From NCBI RefSeq assembly GCF_000801105.2, contig NC_079517.1, positions 20,283,579 through 20,347,578 of the forward strand: a stretch of DNA of 64,000 nucleotides, read 5' to 3'. The position numbers and the translations under genes are program-made. Below are positions 1 to 11,385 of the stretch, piece after piece. The notes under the pieces were generated by a model. It saw only the letters and a list, made by a program, of their open reading frames with translations. It was not told the DNA's origin and ran no database searches. Source of the DNA: Raphanus sativus (taxonomy: Eukaryota > Streptophyta > Magnoliopsida > Brassicales > Brassicaceae). The first letter of the stretch is position 1. Every line of letters begins with the position of its first letter.

Positions 1-208
1 TGATGTTATCAACAAGGTTGTCAATTTTTTATCTGACCAGCAAAGATAAAGTTCCCCAGTTGCGACATCGGTTGCTATAATAGAATGTCAACTTAAATTA
101 TGTAAATAAGTAAAACAAGTGCTTGCCAAAGTGAACACTTGTTTTTGGTAAACAGAATATACTAGTTAAGCAACAAAAAATGTGCTTATTGAAGATCTCT
201 CTGTGGAA
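1..208. other. non-coding, nothing recognised
   Basis: AT-rich sequence at the window edge. I see no reading frame with family resemblance, no terminal repeat and no RNA gene in this stretch. Confidence 0.5.
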
Positions 209-280
209 GCATCTTAGCCTAATGGTTACGGTCTAAAGGCTTTTACACCAGGTCTGGGGTTCGATTCCCAGACTGTGCAA
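209..280 (+). other. tRNA-like sequence (SINE head or tRNA relic)
   Basis: The stretch has an A-box-like TTAGCCTAATGG and a perfect B-box GGTTCGATTCC, 36 bases apart. The T arm folds perfectly (CTGGG / CCCAG around the loop). The acceptor ends (GCATCTT and CTGTGC) pair only partly and the anticodon arm is poor, so a working tRNA is unlikely. It is most simply the RNA polymerase III head of a tRNA-derived SINE or an old tRNA pseudogene. About 670 bases of unremarkable non-coding DNA follow before the HIPL stop codon, including a T run at 670-682. Confidence 0.45.
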
Positions 281-946
281 TTTATTGCAAGATTTTCTCA
301 ATTCCAGGTTTCAAGTCTCGGAGAGAGCGCGATTTATTAGGCAACTATGCAGATTATGGAAGGCCTGATTACATGCAACTATGCAATTATGGAAGGAAGG
401 ATTAAAAGAGATCTTCAACATAGTGCAAGTAAATCTGGTCAGGCGTGAATCTTCATAGGAGGGCTCAGATGATGCAGTTAGGCGTAGATCTTCATAAGAC
501 ATGTACTATTGTCGGTTGTCGAATCGTCTATGTAATGTTCCTAATAATGGTAATATCATAATAAATCAGTTAAAAAAAAAAATCTCTCTTACTTTGATAA
601 GTATTGTTCGCTTGATTGTTGGGCAACTCAGAGCATCATTATTGCAAAAAGCCACTTGGGTTTCTAATTTTTTTTTTTTTTAGTTTTTTTATCCGAATTC
701 AAAGAAAAATTAAAAACAGATCAACCGCGGGCCGCCATGTGTCGTGGACTCGCAAACGGTAAGGAGAAACCGTTCTTTTTTTCGCGACTTTGGCTGGAGT
801 TTGTTGGTGTTTTGTGGAGCCCACATTCACTTTTTCTCTTAAAAATCCCCAAGAGAAACTGAGATATTAATGCTCTCAGGATCCTTGGTCAATAGAATTA
901 GTCCCAGACATTTGCTTCTCTATTATGTACGGGTATTTAAACATGT

Positions 947-3824
947 TCATTTTTTCTGTATTACAGACAGAAGAAAACACCACGCTAAGAAAGTTATTAC
1001 TAGAGTACTAATGCTGTTGTGTAGTCGTTGAGACGATGATGGAGACGGCGGAGAACGATGTGAAGGAACCAATGAAGTTCCGTTTTCAAGAGAGCAATGA
1101 AAGTTACAGCGGCTCGGACGAACAATTCTGTAAAGGCCAGAGCTTGCAAGTAAGTAGATATCTTTGTTGTTGTCTTGTCCAAAGGAGAATATAAAGCCAA
1201 GGGGTGGAGATGACAATGATGAAGAAGACTCTGCATCAGATGAGCAAGATATCGGTGAATCCGAGGCGCATTGTAATGGAATATGAGAGCTCTTGAAGTT
1301 TCCACTACCCAGTGGAGTTTCAGCTCCACCCCAAATGACTCCAGCGTATAAGTCTGCAAAGAGATACCTAAATAAACAAAACAAACATTATTACAAACTT
1401 TATGTGCAATCCTCGTTTAAATATTAATATTATTGTGAAAAACGTGAATCAAACATCAAAGGCAAGAACATCAAGAGTAAAATACGATTGAGACAAATAC
1501 CCGTTGTGAGGTTTGTATATTGATTATGTGAATTAACAATTAACAATTTGTTAGACCTATGTTTATAAATCTTTAAACCCCGATATTCATTTACTGGAAT
1601 ACTTTTTATCTACTAAATCAGGTTTTCCTAGTCATGCCTATATCATTTTGCTTGTGCACCTAAAATTGAAACACTCCAGAATCAACAAATATATAAAGAG
1701 AAGAGGAATGAGTGAACGAACATACGTTCCATACAAGCATGGATCAGTAGATGAACGATAAAAGTATCCTCCAGTTATTGATGCAGACCCTTCTTTCTGG
1801 TTTACGTCCGAGTGTTTGTACCACATTATCGGGAAGATCGGATTTGAAATGTTTGTTGATTTTTTGCTGGTTTTAGAAGAGGCCGAGAGATTAAATGGTA
1901 AAGGTCCCTCGTAGTAATGCCAACCATAGTTTCCTCCCTTGGTGATCATATCCACTTCTTCATACTTGTCCTGCAAGTTATCATCATTCTCATGAATCTG
2001 AAGAGTGAATATCAACAAAATGTTGGTTTCAGATTTGGTGATACCTCTCCAACATCTGCACATAGGAAGTAAGACGGCCTCTCTGAATCAAAACTGCATC
2101 GCCATGGGTTTCTAACTCCCATGGCCCAAATTTCAGGAAGCATATTCTTATCTTGTGTAAACGGATTGTCTTTTGGTATAGTATAGTTTCCCCATAGCTG
2201 AAACTCGCTCATTGCTTTTGCATCTGATAAACAAGAACAAAGATCAAACTTTATGTTCATATGTGTGCAGATGCATCTACTGTGTAGCATGTTATTATTA
2301 CCTGGAACATTATTTACATCGAGCCTCATGATCTTCCCAAGCAAAGATCTCTTGTTCTGTGCAAAGTTGTGTGGATCTCCTTTGCTTCCTCCATCTCCCA
2401 TCATGAAATACAAGTACCCATCTTTAGGTCCAAACAAGATTTGTCCACCGTGATGTGATGTAAAAGGAAGACCCATTGTAAAGATTCTTCTTACCTCCCC
2501 CGGGTTAACATAAGTCCCTGAAAATATATCAATAAAATTAAAATATCAGTGACACCAGCTGAAAAGTAAGGCCGAGATAGTTTGATACCATTAGTAAAGA
2601 ACTCTGATATGACGCTGTGGTATTGACATGGGGTTGCTCCGTTATCAGAATCTAGCTTTGAAGGGTCACACTCAACATCTGAGTTGCATGCGCATTTGCC
2701 AGAACAGTCTGGCCACTTAACTCTGTCACAGTTGAAAGAAACAAAGAATCTACCGTTTTTCAAGAAATTAGGATGAAAAGCTATTCCTAAGAGACCAAGC
2801 TCAGCATCAAAGTGAACTTCTTCAGTAAGATCAAGAAACAGATTAGTCTTGTCTATTGTCAAAACTTCTCTAGATCCTTGAGATGGGATTGTCGCCAAGT
2901 ACATCATCCCAGCTTGATCAGACAGAAAGACGCGATTAGAGCCATCAGGATGAGGTTCCATGTTAAGAAAAGACCCGTTTGCAAGCTTCTCAAGGCATAT
3001 TCCTGAAGGAGATGGACCAGTAGCTTTTGAAATGTTGAATGATACCGCCTGGCCATTGAAGCACACAGAGGATTCATCTGAAGATCCACCAAAAGTCTTG
3101 CAGAAGTCATTTCTTGATTTCCATATTTCAGATATTGTGGAGTTGCCTCTATCTCCAGATTGAGATGCAAAAGGAGTGTTGGTTAAAGAGAGATTCTGAC
3201 ATTCACTCCAAAACCTTGCGCAGAAATCAATGTCGGCAAGAGATTGTGTTGACTTTTGAGAAGACTCTGTGGAGTTGCAGAGCACAGGGACTTGTCTAGA
3301 TTCTGACTCAGCACGGAAAAGCTCTGCTGCGAAAGGATCACACTTCTGCAACCAGAAAAAAAGTAATCATTATTATCCATCAAAGGCTAAAGCAGATGAA
3401 CATTTGTGTAGGGTCTTACCGAGCAAAGTAATGACTTGAGAAGCGAAGAACAGCTACCAGTTACATTGACTGCTTTAAACTGCTTCTGCAACTTCAAGTC
3501 TTCATGGGAGTTACAGCATACACTTCCATTGAATTGACAAAAAGAGAGCGGCTGCTTCAGATTAAACGGAGCAGCTGACCAAAACAATTCCAAAGAATCA
3601 GAAAAAGCTAACTGTAACAAAACAGAGCAGCTGACCAAACAAAATAAAATCAGAAAAAAGAAACAACACAAAACACAAAGTTGTCATCAATCTGATATCA
3701 GGAGAAACAAAGAAAAGAGACACCTACTCAAATCATTACATAAAGGATGTGACAAAGATTCTTTGGCAAGAAAGAACAACACAAGGCAAGAAAGCAAGAC
3801 TGCTACTGAACAGAGAGAATTCAT
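947..3824 (-). CDS. HIPL-type protein (hedgehog-interacting-protein-like, GPI-anchored), 7 exons
   Basis: Exons by splice sites and family resemblance: 3824-3728, 3574-3420, 3345-2589, 2517-2302, 2223-2045, 1970-1726, 1367-947. They sum to 2070 nt, or 689 residues, close to the ~695 of Arabidopsis HIPL1/HIPL2. Start M at 3824 opens a signal peptide (MNSLCSVAVLLSCLVLFF). A cysteine-rich N-terminal part (SHPLCNDL, CCNSHEDL, CDPFAAELF) precedes the six-bladed propeller of the glucose/sorbosone-dehydrogenase-like fold, from about residue 190 (GICLEKLANGSFLNMEPHPDG, then LGLLGIAFHPNF, MGLPFTSHHGGQILFG, GVRNPWRCSFDSERP, GGNYGW). The hydrophobic C-terminus (STLVITFLAWCFLLSV) looks like a GPI-attachment tail. 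Known: the family is extracellular and plasma-membrane associated, with no proven enzyme activity. The exon 1/2 pair was chosen because it restores LCNDLTAPF and avoids stops. Intact and well conserved. The precise orthologue is inferred from neighbourhood (At5g39970-like). Confidence 0.9.
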
Positions 3825-4538
3825 TTCTTCGTCAACACTATAAATTGTTTTTTTTTTAGTTTTCAGCAATACGTTTAGGATCTGAGATATAAAAAATGAC
3901 ATAAAAATAAGTCATATAGATTGCTTCCGCATATATGTATCTCTTACCAAGAAAGAAACCAAAGAGAAGACCATAGCTCCAGACAAGAACTGATGATACA
4001 TATAAAAATAAAATGGAGATCTTTTAGTTGACAACTCGCAGAATCTTTAATTATGTAATCTGCAAATTGGTATGCGCCAGTAAAATAATATTAGAATGAA
4101 TTATTGGCGCAAACAAATGTTGACTAAAATATGATGCTACAATAACCTTGATTTTCAGATCGAATTTATAAGAGAATTAATTTGGTTATCTATAACACGC
4201 GAAAAGATTATATGGTGGTTGTAAGATTAGTAAAAAAGATTTACGGGACTATGAAAAATTAGAACACATCCCCCGGAGACTCAAACCACTACTGCCTCTA
4301 CGAACCAATTGCTCAAATACCCTTATATTTCATTCCTTAATCTTTAATGGGCTCGGTTTTTCTTTTAATTTTATTTGATTTATATAATTTGATAAAAATA
4401 TTTCAAAAATCGAAAAACATTTTTTCATATTTTTGCGAAAATCATTAAAATATGATTAAAACGATTTTAAAATCATTTTTTTCCAAATTTGAAAGGTATA
4501 GAATTTAAATCTTTGCCCATGGATTCACTAATCCATAG
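3825..4538. other. HIPL upstream region with a tRNA-like relic
   Basis: This is the promoter side of the minus-strand HIPL gene. No clear TATA box could be assigned. At about 4262-4325, read on the minus strand, there is a degenerate tRNA-like string (GAGCAATTGGTTCG, then GGTTTGAGTCTCC about 20 bases later), probably another tRNA-derived retroposon relic. The rest is AT-rich and featureless. Confidence 0.35.
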
Positions 4539-4697
4539 GGGGGTTAGGGTTTAGTTTTGATGAGAGGGGAGGAGTTGATTTGGTAATTTGAGTTTTGATC
4601 AAAAATAAAATTATGAGGGGGGTTAGGGTTTAGTTTTGATGAGAGGGGAGGAGTTGATTTGGTAATTTGAGTTTTGATCAAAAATAGAATTATGAGA
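4539..4697 (+). repeat. two-copy tandem repeat, period 79 bp
   Basis: Two adjacent copies start at about 4539 and 4618 with a period of 79 (the string TTAGGGTTTAGTTTTGATG starts at 4544 and again at 4623). They differ at very few positions, so the duplication is young. It directly precedes the LINE remnant. Confidence 0.85.
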
Positions 4698-4755
4698 AAA
4701 GGGTATAAGAGAGCAACAAAGCCCATAGGAGATTGACTCTAAAGAAATAGCGGCA

Positions 4756-7165
4756 GTGAAGCTCATGGTCCTGCCTCTACTCATCTCCAACACTCAATCA
4801 GTGTTCGTAGCTGGTCGGGCGATCACAGACAATGTGCTCATTACACATGAAACTCTCCACTACTTGAGAACTTCGGAGGCAAAAAAGTGCGGCTCCATGG
4901 CTGTCAAGACGGACATGAGCAAGGCCTACGATAGGATTGAATGGGGTTTTGTCAAGGAAGTCTTAAACCTCCTTGGTTTCGATCCGGTATGGGTATCATG
5001 GATCATTGCCTGCATAGAATCAGTTTCCTACTCCTTTTTGATCAATGGCGCTCCTAAGGGATCAGTGAAGCCGTCTCGAGGCTTGTGCCAGGGAGATCCC
5101 CAATCGCCTCATATCTTCATACTATGTACCGAAGTACTCTCCACTTTGTGCGAGAAGGGTCAGGCGGATGGTTCACTTCCAGACGTTAGAGTTTCTCCCC
5201 ACAGCCCACCGATAAATCACTTACTCTTCGCGGATGACACCATGTTTTTCTTCAAATCAAAACCATCTTGTGTCACAGCTCTAAAGGAAATTTTATCCAC
5301 CTACGAACAGGTATCGGGATAGAGAATCAACCCCCAAAAGAGATATTTTTGCTTCAATCTTGGGACTTGGGACTTCCCGAGCAATTCGGACGCCGGAAAA
5401 GAGATTATTTTGCTTCAATCTTGGACATAATACGGCAGAAATCTCACATTTGGACAGCAAAGTTCCTGTCCAGGGCAGGAAAACAAGTTATGCTCAGATC
5501 AGTACTAGCTGTGATCCCTTGCTATGCAATGTCCTGCTTCAAACTCCCTGTTTCGTTGTGCAAACAAATACAGTCCCTCCTAACGCGGTTCTGGTGGGAT
5601 GCTAGCCCGGAAAGAAGAAGATGTGTTGGGTAGCGTGGAAAACAATGGTTTTGCCGAAATATGTGGAGGGACTTGGCTTTCGCGATATTGAAACCTTTAA
5701 TGATGCCTTACTTGCAAAAGTGGGATGGAGATTGATCACGGAACCTCAATCGCTTCTTGCTCGCGTCTTATTAGGCAAATATTCTCAGAACTCTTCATTC
5801 ATGGACTGCTCACTTCCAACGACAGCTTCCCATGGATGGTGATGTTTGTTGGCAGAAAGAGAGATTCTGAGAAAATGGCTCAGCTGGGTCGTTGGGAACG
5901 GCGAAAACATAAGAGTCTGGGATGATCCATGGCTTTCCTTCAAAGCACCTTGTCAACCGATGGGACCTGCAAACTCAAACGACAAGGCGATGAAGGTGAG
6001 CGAGCTGTTATGTCCGTTGACAAACAGGTGGGACTTGGAGAAGATTTGAAGCTTTATACCTCAGTATGAGGGCTCTATCCTGATGATTAAAACAAGCACT
6101 ACTGCAGCTCTGGATACTCTTCGCTGGCTCCCAGAGAAGTCTGGATCTTATTCAGTTAAGACCGGATATGGTATTGGAATTACAACTGGCAGATTGGGGA
6201 GCCTCGATAATGAACCGGTGAACTGGCTTCAACGTATTTGGAATGTTAAAAAAAGCTCCAAGCTGAAAGTTTTTTTATGGAGAGTGGTTAAAAAAGCCAT
6301 ACCAGTTAGCTCTAACCTTGAGAAGAGAGGAGTGCCAAGTTTCAACTAGAAGAAGTGTGGAGAACACGAGGATGATCTTCACTTCTTGCTCCGACTGTCC
6401 AAAGACCTTCATCGACCTTATTTTCTGTGGCGGAACTAATAAAACAGGGCAGTAGTTTCTTCTCCCTACCTCCGACTGGTTTAAATGCTCCTTTATTGCC
6501 TTAGATATTGTGGAATTTGTGAAAAGCCAGGAATAAGCTTATCTTTGAGAATAAAGTATTTACAGCGCAAGATCATTACCAAAAGCATAAAAGATGCAAA
6601 GGAATGGAATGATGCACAAATGGTCAACAAAGGCGGTCCTAGACTCGGTCTCATGCCACACCCTGCCATGGCTCGTTCTTCATGTCCTCCTCTGACCTTC
6701 CAGCCTGGAATGCTTGTGTGTAAAGTGGATACTGCTTGGGACGTCACCCCCGGAGGATGCGGAATAGGAGGAATATTCTTAGGCGAAGCAGTGCGAACTC
6801 TTCCCACTGTGACTGAATCTTTCAGTCATGTTTCATCAGCTCTAATGGCGGAAGCCATTGCTGTCCATCGTGCGGTATCTCTTGCGTTTATTCAAACATC
6901 TGATCCCTGGTTGTTCTAACTGATTCCCTATCTCTAATCAACCTGTTGAAGACGAGAAGGTACCAACCTGAACTGTTCGGTATCATGTTTGATATCTATC
7001 ACTTTATATCTCTCTTTGATGTTATTTCCTTTGATTTTATTTCTCGCACTTTCAATGCGGAGGCTGATTCCGTGGCAAAATCAGTCTTAGCTATGTCTGT
7101 AATGAACTCTATTTCAGAGGCTTAGACCACTTTTAAGTAATGCAATGTTTGTTTGATCAAAAAAT
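4756..7165 (+). mobile_element. decayed, 5'-truncated LINE (L1/RTE-like non-LTR retrotransposon)
   Basis: Order of parts on the plus strand is RT, zf-RVT, RNase H. RT palm at 4756-5322 (SVFVAGRAITDNVLITHE, MSKAYDRIEW, SRGLCQGDPQSP, catalytic HLLFADDTMFFF); thumb region at 5330-5633 (SRAGKQVMLRSVLAVIPCYA, FWWD); VAWKTMVLPKYVEGLGFRDI at 5621-5842; NGENIRVWDDPWL at 5846-6049; zf-RVT linker near 6083-6349; RNase H-like domain at 6700-6919 (VDTAWDVTPGGCGIGG). Frames change repeatedly, with stops between blocks, so it is dead. The endonuclease and 5' half are missing. The 3' end lies in the A-rich run after TTTGTTTGATCAAAAAAT near 7155. Confidence 0.9.
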
Positions 7166-7994
7166 TAATAAATAAAAAAGTAAGAAAGAGAGGTATTAAA
7201 AAAATAAAAATAAAAGGAAAAAGAAAGAGATGTATAATTTTTCAAAAGAAAATATCTCAAATTAGAATTTCTTAGATATTTTTATTACTTTTAGATTGTT
7301 AATATGTGATTAGTTTTACTTTATTGAAAAAATAAAAAATAATATATATCTTATTAAAACTCAAGTACAAAATTGGAATGTTCGGAGACTTGAATTAGAG
7401 GATTAAAAAAATTTGCAGTGTTTAGAAACTTGAATAGTAGTCTTAATGAAATTTGTTTGGATACATGAATAGTAGTATCTATTAATTGTGTTTCCATATT
7501 TCACTTAGTTTAACAATTTAATTAATTATATTACCTTAATAATAATTTACATCATTAACTATATTACCATAATAATAATAATAATGCATATTTTTATTTA
7601 TTAGTTAATCAATATTAACTTGTGCAAAATATAAAATCAAAAATGTTAAATAATTAGGTTTTACATATGATTAAACATTTGGTTTAGTTTATTTTACGAA
7701 AATATTTTTATTTTAGTTTCAATCGGTGGAAAATTACGTACCCAAAAACATAGTTCAAAGATATGTTTTTGTGAATAAAATAATAACTTAAATCAAAATA
7801 ATTAAAATGTGCTACATTTATTGCCACTTATTTTTTACTCCATATAATTATTTTACTTGATAAAAAAACTCTTTTTTTTTTCTTTGAATTGAATGTTAAA
7901 TTTAATTCAAAAGAAAAAAGAATTTTTTACAACAAGAGTGTCCTCATCCAAATTTTAAAACAAGCTTAAATCTCCTAACAAAATAACTTCTTAT

Positions 7995-8876
7995 CTATCT
8001 TGTGCTAAACCAATAGACCATCCCCTTCCCAATATCCATATCTCCCTCCCTCTGCACAAGAGTAAGCTTGTTCCGCAAATTTTTATCAATGAGCTTTATA
8101 AGCAGACTCGTTGTCGAGGCCATCTCTCCATGCCTTCTTCTGTTCCTCTCCCTCCATATCATGTATACTGAAGTCTGAAACGCATACTTAATGATGAACT
8201 GTTTCATCTTCCCATTCGAACTGTCTCTCATTATTCTCATCAACTCCTCCCATTTTACTGTAAGTTTATCTAGTAGAACCCCCTTCATCAATGTTTCCCA
8301 AATCTCTGCTGAATAACTACACTCAAAGAAGAGATGCTCAACTGTTTCTAGTGGCTCGTTACATAGAACGCAAGATACGTTTATGTTAGCTCCACCATTC
8401 CAGTTTCTCATGCGATCCCCTGTTGTCATTCTTCCTTTCATAGCAAGCCATAATATAAAAGAGTATTTTGGCGTGGCATATTTAAACCAAACCTCCTTAT
8501 GCCATTGACATTGTTGATGGATCTCTCTTGTAGCTCTCCATGTTTCACCAGAAGAGAATGATCTCTTGTAATGACCTTTTGAATTTTTCCACAATGACAC
8601 ATCCTCCTCTTGCGTTCTCTTAATTTTGCAACTCTCAATCTCTTCTTCTACTCTGTTTAGAATAAGAACACGGTGATTTCTTCTTCTATGCTTCCAGCTA
8701 TCCTCCACTGTAGCTTCAATTGAGATTCCCAAGTCAAAGGGACTACCATTACCCAGTAAATCCTTCAAGCATCCAAGAGATGACCAACTTTCATGCCAAA
8801 AAGAAGCGCTTTTCCCATTTCGAACTTCTACTCGGTATAACTTCTTAGCTATCTCCCGAGTTTTCAGAACTTTCAC
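7995..8876 (-). pseudogene. 3' fragment of a LINE ORF2 (zf-RVT region)
   Basis: A 293-codon open frame resembles the C-terminal part of plant LINE ORF2 proteins: NGKSASFWHESWSSLGCL near residue 20, ATPKYSFILWLAMKGRMTTG near 135, then the zinc-ribbon pattern CVLCNEPLETVEHLFFECSY near 170. The RT core is missing, so this is a 5'-truncated insertion. A T run upstream on the plus strand (about 7867-7880) could be the complement of the element's A tail. It differs from the plus-strand LINE at 4756 and comes from another family. It cannot be an independent gene on this evidence despite the long open frame. Confidence 0.8.
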
Positions 8877-8904
8877 TTAAATTAAGTGAAACAAAAAAAA
8901 ACTT

Positions 8905-9690
8905 TTTCTATTTCACTTAATTTAATAAAACACATAAAAAAAGTTTTTTTATTAATTTATAAAATCAGTTAGACATAAACATTATATGTCCATTTAGGTA
9001 CATGTTGTTCCTTTCGGGTATCATTTTTTTTTTTAACCAAGTCCCATTTGAATATTATAAATTTATGAGTTGGGTCATTCTGGATCTGAATGAACTCGGT
9101 TCTGATGTATAGGAACCTAAAAAAAACTAAATAACCAATGTATCTAAAACGGATTCGGATATTTGTAATAAAATAGCCATATAACTTGATTCGGTCCAGG
9201 TCTTTTGAATATCGTTAGTTATATTATGATACATCTAAAATATATAACACTAATTATGAAAAATAAATATCGATGTATAAAAAAAAAAATTTCTATTTCA
9301 CTTAATTCAGCCAAACACATAGAAATAATTTTTTTATTAATTTATAAAATCAATTATACATAAACATTATCTGTCAGTTTAGGTACATGTTGTTCCTTTC
9401 GTATATCGTTTTTTTTTTGTTTTTGAAACCAAGTCCTACTTGAATATTATAAACTTATGTATGGATTTTGAGTTGGGTCATTCTGAATCTGGATGAATTC
9501 GGTTCTGATGTATTGGAACCTAAAAATATCTAAATAACTAATGTATCTAAAACAGGTTCGGATATTTGTAACAAAAATAGCCATATAACCTTATTTGGTC
9601 CAGGTTTTTTGAATATCGTTAGTTATATTATGATACGTCTAAAATATATAAGACTAATTATGAAAAATAAATATCGATGTATAAAAATAT
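8905..9690. repeat. two-copy tandem duplication, period ~385 bp
   Basis: The block from about 8905 to 9289 (TTTCACTTAA at 8911) is repeated from about 9290 to 9690 (same string at 9296). The copies align throughout, including GGTACATGTTGTTCCTTTCG and AAATAAATATCGATGTATAA, with scattered substitutions and small indels. It is non-coding, and about 400 bases of AT-rich DNA follow to the Helitron 3' end. Confidence 0.85.
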
Positions 9691-10166
9691 ATTTCAAGGG
9701 CCAATTTAACAAATTATTAGTTGGTTCAGTTGAAATAAATATATTTAAAAAATTTATATGAACTTAAAAATCAATATAAAAGTACTGTACATTTGGATTC
9801 AAAATCATTTCTTTTAACAACAAATTACACAAATATGTTGATTTGTATACAAATTTAAATTACAATGTAAATATTTAATTAATAATATGTGAAATTGTTT
9901 AAACAAAATATGAATGTAAAAGTATTGTACAGCTGCGTTCTAAAATTATTTATTTTAACAACAAGCCATATAAATATATGTTGATTGGACAATGAATAAA
10001 ACAAAGCCAAAGAAACATATAGTTTACCAGAGGTATTCTATGTGTTGAATTTATTATAAAGAAACTTTTACTAAGATAAATACATTTAATAATTACAAAA
10101 AATAATATATTTCATAAAAGTGAAAAATAATACCCGCGTTTTTGAAACGCCGATCAAAATCTAGTG

Positions 10167-10419
10167 TCTTATTAAACTTGAAGTACCAATATTAATTAAC
10201 CGTTAAAATAATCTTTTATTACATCTAATGCCACTGAAACTAACTATCCTAAGTTTGAACATTAATTAGTCTTAAAAAATCTTCCTTAAAAATAAAATCA
10301 ATTAATTTTATTTATGGTAAACATTAATGATTGTTTCAAATGATAATATATCTTAACAAATTTTTTTGTTAAAGTAAACAATTAATTAATTTTATCCGTA
10401 ATTGATTGTATATATATAT

Positions 10420-10450
<31 letters not shown>

Positions 10451-10771
10451 CATATTAATACAAATAATATGATATAAAATCAATAATATATCATTTTACT
10501 GTTTTGTAAATACAAAAACATATTAATTTTTCCTACACAAAATAATTACTTACTTATTATATTAACAATAATTTTCTATGTGTTAAAAATCCAAAGATAC
10601 AAACAACATTTAATACTGTATATAATTAGTATATAATAAAAAGACAAAATAACCTTCAAAACAAATAATATTCCAATGTTAATATCACAATATTTATGTA
10701 TAATGAACATATACAATATAATTTGAAAAGTTAAAACAAATATTTACACGGATGTACGAGTCAAAATCTAT
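10167..10771 (+). mobile_element. short degenerate Helitron remnant
   Basis: Starts TCTTATTAAACTTGAAGTAC, nearly the same 5' terminus as the element to its left. It ends in a corrupted 3' terminus (ACACGGATGTACGAGTCAAAATCTAT), where CTAT replaces CTAG. No coding content. It lies two bases after the neighbouring Helitron's 3' CTAG. Confidence 0.4.
10409..10450. repeat. AT dinucleotide microsatellite
   Basis: A run of alternating TA interrupted once, typical of a polymorphic simple repeat. Confidence 0.95.
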
Positions 10772-11385
10772 TTACTTATTAAAAATACTAGGTTCTTTGT
10801 CCGCGCTACGCGCGGATTAACTGATTTGAATTTATTAAATTAATTAGCTTTACTTGTTTATAATATTTTTATTCTACATTTTTATGCTAATTTAAATTAG
10901 TCTACATTTTATGATTCAATAGTTCTTTTTATCTAATTTATAAGAATATTTATTTACATGACCAGTTCACCAATATTTTCATAGTAATGTATTTTTTTAT
11001 ATATAATTCGACCATATTTTCAAAGTGAAATGAATTTTTCAGCAGTTTAGTAATTTTTATATGGTTAAGTATTTATATATTTTCCAGTTGTATCCTTACA
11101 TTTTCAGTCTTCATGATGTTTTGGTATCTAACCAATAATGGTTAGCTATTTTATTATTAATAATCTATTTATTATATATACATATATATATATATATGAT
11201 TTTATGTGTTTAATATATTGTCGGATATATTATTATAATTATCTTTTCATATTAACTTCTAAAAATTATTATAGATATCAGATTTAGTTTTATATAATAA
11301 TTTCCTTTTATTTTAATTTATATTTAATATATGTTATATTGATAATTATTACTTTTGTAACGTTTACCAAGTATTATAAAGTTAA

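Larger units (their letters stand above)
7349..10164 (+). mobile_element. non-autonomous Helitron
   Basis: The 5' end TCTTATTAAAACTCAAGTAC follows an A. The 3' end is ACCCGCG...CGCCGATCAAAATCTAG followed by T, giving the expected A^T insertion. The subterminal hairpin is degenerate. No Rep/helicase reading frame is present. It contains a minus-strand LINE fragment (7995-8876) and a 385-bp tandem duplication, both probably acquired before or after insertion; the order cannot be read from the sequence. The boundary assignment rests on terminal motifs alone. Confidence 0.55.

Noticed and set aside
209..280. Functional tRNA gene
   Set aside because: Only the T arm and the internal boxes are good; acceptor and anticodon arms do not fold properly.
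311..502. Minus-strand 63-codon frame near the tRNA-like sequence
   Set aside because: Low-complexity duplicated text without family resemblance or gene signals.
7995..8876. Intact novel 293-codon gene
   Set aside because: The zf-RVT pattern and lack of an RT core identify it as a truncated LINE ORF.
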